A stretch of DNA of 8,213 nt from an uncultured Clostridia bacterium. GTDB lineage: Bacteria > Bacillota > Clostridia > Peptostreptococcales > Anaerovoracaceae. The position numbers were made by a program, and so were the translations under genes. The notes beneath the pieces are model-generated. The model did not search any database, was not told where the DNA came from, and saw nothing but the letters and a program-made list of their open reading frames with translations. Below are positions 6,338 through 8,213 of this stretch, piece after piece (position 1 is the first letter of the stretch; the number at the start of each line of letters is the position of its first letter). The DNA is taken from positions 1-8,213 of the forward strand of contig CAKQNZ010000088.1 of the NCBI GenBank assembly GCA_934255435.1. Reading direction: 5' to 3'.

Positions 6338-7555
6338 ATGTCAACCAAATCTAATGGCAGTTCGAAAAACACTGTTTTTCTTATTGTCGCATTCATTTTC
6401 TTTATTGCAGTTGCCGTTGCTTTCTGCCCTGCCGTTAACGAAAACATCGCAGAAGGCATGAAGCAGATCACCGGTCAGAGCATCGATACCGGATCGATGA
6501 GCTATGATGCAAGAACTATATTCGATACGCTGTGCTACAACCGTTCGATACATATCCTTGCCATGCTGCTCCTCGGTTTCGGATTCCTGATGGTGGTAGT
6601 CCGCGGACACGGATACAGTTCGATAACAGCAACTCTCCTGGCTGTCAGCATCGCAATTCCCGTATACATGCTGATCAAGAGCTTCATGGGAGAGGGTTCG
6701 GCGCTCACTGTTGATGCATTCATGTGGGGCGAGTTCGCTGCAGCAAGTCTGCTGATAGCGATAGGTGCTCCGCTGGGAAGACTGACAATGGATCAGTATC
6801 TTCTTCTGGGCATACTGTTCGTTCCCGTTTATCTGTTCAATGAATGGCTCATCCTCGAAAGCGGAGCTTTCACAGGATTCCAGGACACAGGCGGCAGCGT
6901 TGTCATCCACGCATTCGGCGCATACTTCGGTCTGGGCCTGGTTGCAACAACAGCAAAGAAGATGTCAGGCGGTCCTTCATGTGAAAGTGACAGTGTGAGC
7001 AACCAGTTCTCACTGCTGGGAAGCCTGCTTCTGTGGGTATTCTGGCCGTCATTCACAAGTGCTGTAGCAAGTCCTGAACGTGTAGTACTCACTGCTATCA
7101 ACACAGTATTCGCACTGGCAGGCGCAACTATCGCAACTTATATCTTCTCGAAGCTCATCCGCGGCAAAGTCGATATCGAAGATATCGCCAATGCTTCACT
7201 GGCAGGCGGTGTAGCCATCGGATCCACATGTGACATAGCCAACCCAGGAATGTCCATGCTCATCGGTCTGGCAGCAGGCATACTCAGTACAGCAGGATAT
7301 GCCATAATCGCACCTAAGGTACAGAAGCTCATCCGCGGTACAGATACATGCGGAGTACACAACCTCCACGGTATGCCGGGACTTCTCGGTGGTCTCTCCG
7401 CTATCATAGTTACAGGCAATGCAGGAACTCAGATCATCTGCATGATCATAACTATTGCAGTTGCACTGGTAGGCGGAAGGATCGTAGGAGCTATCATCGG
7501 ACTTCTTGGAACAAAGAAAGAACTTTACAGCGACCTGGACGAATTCGGTCACTGA
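6338..7555 (+). CDS. amt: Rh-type ammonium/ammonia channel (Amt/Rh/MEP superfamily)
   Basis: A 405-residue integral membrane channel conducting ammonia/ammonium, and perhaps CO2, across the cytoplasmic membrane. Several stretches mark the Rh (Rhesus) branch and not bacterial AmtB: LLGFGFLMVVVRGHGYSS (78-95), DTGGSVVIHAFGAYFGL (183-199), LLLWVFWPSFTSA (230-242), NASLAGGVAIG (285-295) and NLHGMPGLLGGL (342-353). The expected pore residues are present: D183, which in the family helps recruit substrate, and the twin histidines H191 and H344. Eleven or so hydrophobic segments are visible, starting with one at about 12-30. The loop between the first two segments (about 31-68) carries NENIAEGMKQITGQ and is probably extracellular. 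The ATG at 6338 has AAGGAG ten bases upstream. The gene stands alone with its own promoter and terminator, and no PII/glnK gene is adjacent, as expected because Rh proteins are not known to need GlnK gating. Five of its eight Arg codons are CGT/CGC, hinting at good expression. Confidence 0.93.
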   Translation: MSTKSNGSSKNTVFLIVAFIFFIAVAVAFCPAVNENIAEGMKQITGQSIDTGSMSYDARTIFDTLCYNRSIHILAMLLLGFGFLMVVVRGHGYSSITATLLAVSIAIPVYMLIKSFMGEGSALTVDAFMWGEFAAASLLIAIGAPLGRLTMDQYLLLGILFVPVYLFNEWLILESGAFTGFQDTGGSVVIHAFGAYFGLGLVATTAKKMSGGPSCESDSVSNQFSLLGSLLLWVFWPSFTSAVASPERVVLTAINTVFALAGATIATYIFSKLIRGKVDIEDIANASLAGGVAIGSTCDIANPGMSMLIGLAAGILSTAGYAIIAPKVQKLIRGTDTCGVHNLHGMPGLLGGLSAIIVTGNAGTQIICMIITIAVALVGGRIVGAIIGLLGTKKELYSDLDEFGH

Positions 7556-7599
7556 TCAGGTATCATACGCACCAAATGACACCTCAATAAACGCAAGCA

Positions 7600-7637
7600 A
7601 AAAGAGCAGTGGAAAATTACCCCTCCGCTGCTCTTTT
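7600..7637. terminator. Bidirectional rho-independent terminator between the channel gene and xfp
   Basis: AAAAGAGCAGTGGA (7600-7613) pairs with TCCGCTGCTCTTTT (7624-7637), giving 14 pairs with one T-G wobble and a 10-base loop. The A-run and T-run at the two ends provide a U-tract in either direction. It lies 44 bases after the plus-strand stop (7555) and 10 bases after the minus-strand xfp stop (7648), so it can serve both convergent genes. Confidence 0.9.
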
Positions 7638-7647
7638 AATATATCCG

Positions 7648-8213
7648 TTATTTCTGTTTTATCTCAGATCCATGCCACTGCCAGTCTCTGACTTCTTCCA
7701 GATCCTGACCGTATTCGGCTATGTACTGACTGTGCTCTGCTATCTTGTCGTTCATCTTCTGTATCAGGAATGAACCTCTGTTACCAAGCTCAGGCATGTG
7801 CATCACTGCATCCTTCACGAGATCAAACCTGTCTATCCTGTTCTGCACACGCATATCGAACGGTGTCGTAATGGTCCCTTCTTCGAGATATCCATGTACC
7901 GAGATATCACGGTTATGTCTCTTGTACGTAAGCTCGTGTATCAGCCTCGGATATCCGTGGAATGCGAATATCACCGGCACATCCTTCGTGAATATGGCGT
8001 CGAACTCTTCATCGCTGAGTCCGTGAGGATGATTGCTGTCCGAATCTATCTTGAACAGGTCAACTACATTCACCACTCTTATCTTAAGTTCAGGCATCTC
8101 ATCCCTGAGTATTGTCACAGCTGCCATGGTTTCCAGTGTAGGTGTATCTCCGCAGCACGCCATGACTATATCAGGCTCGCAGCCCTGATCGTTGCTGGCC
8201 CAGTCCCATATAC
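7648..8213 (-). CDS. xfp: Xylulose-5-phosphate/fructose-6-phosphate phosphoketolase, C-terminal part; runs off the right edge
   Basis: Phosphoketolase is a thiamine-diphosphate enzyme of the cytosol that cleaves xylulose 5-phosphate (and often fructose 6-phosphate) with phosphate to give acetyl phosphate plus glyceraldehyde 3-phosphate or erythrose 4-phosphate. The last 187 codons are seen, out of roughly 790-820 for the family. The frame is open from 8213: it reads WDWASNDQGCEPDIV and then MACCGDTPTLETMAA, both hallmarks of the C-terminal domain, followed by KIRVVNVVDLFKI, FAFHGYPRLIHELTY and the near-terminal RGSFLIQKMNDKIAEH. It ends with TAA at 7650-7648. The ATG at 8163 is internal and not a start. 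The thiamine-binding and catalytic residues lie in the missing N-terminal portion. Promoter and upstream neighbours are outside the window. Confidence 0.95.
   Translation of the reverse strand, partial: IWDWASNDQGCEPDIVMACCGDTPTLETMAAVTILRDEMPELKIRVVNVVDLFKIDSDSNHPHGLSDEEFDAIFTKDVPVIFAFHGYPRLIHELTYKRHNRDISVHGYLEEGTITTPFDMRVQNRIDRFDLVKDAVMHMPELGNRGSFLIQKMNDKIAEHSQYIAEYGQDLEEVRDWQWHGSEIKQK

Noticed and set aside
6341..6910. A 189-codon minus-strand open frame opposite the Rh channel
   Set aside because: It is antisense to the strongly conserved channel gene and shows no domain or ribosome binding site.

Overview
The window looks like chromosomal DNA of a low- to mid-GC anaerobic Firmicute, probably a gut-type member of the Clostridia. 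The reasons are strong AGGAGG ribosome binding sites, textbook sigma-A promoters, frequent ATA and AGG codons, an SbcCD pair of firmicute type, and a phosphoketolase. The genus cannot be fixed from this sequence.

Layout from left to right. (1) Positions 1-1700, minus strand: the 5' part of sbcC and all of sbcD, overlapping by ATGA and read from a clear promoter at 1735-1763. sbcC carries one in-frame TGA (244-246) where homologues normally have glycine. The frame is otherwise open and well conserved to the window edge, so this is a nonsense mutation or a base-call error. (2) Positions 1835-6052, minus strand: a compact tetR-abcA-abcB unit encoding a TetR-family repressor and two half-size ABC exporter-fold proteins that should form a heterodimer. 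It ends in a hairpin terminator at 1780-1806. Two related 18-bp sites, one over the tetR promoter and one just upstream of abcA, look like the repressor's operators. (3) Positions 6083-6337: a divergent intergenic region with one promoter facing each way and several inverted repeats. (4) Positions 6338-7555, plus strand: a single-gene unit for an ammonium channel of the Rh (Rhesus) branch of the Amt/Rh superfamily. (5) Positions 7600-7637: a strong bidirectional terminator between this gene and the convergent xfp. (6) Positions 7648-8213, minus strand: the last 187 codons of phosphoketolase Xfp, running off the right edge.

The genes fall into four unrelated jobs: double-strand end and hairpin processing (SbcCD), regulated small-molecule export or import (TetR plus ABC pair), ammonia permeation (Rh channel) and sugar-phosphate cleavage to acetyl phosphate (Xfp). 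I see no mobile element, CRISPR array, tRNA, rRNA or phage gene. I do not see a clearly new multi-gene system. The points most worth a second look are the sbcC nonsense codon, the bacterial Rh channel and the operator layout of the tetR-abc unit.
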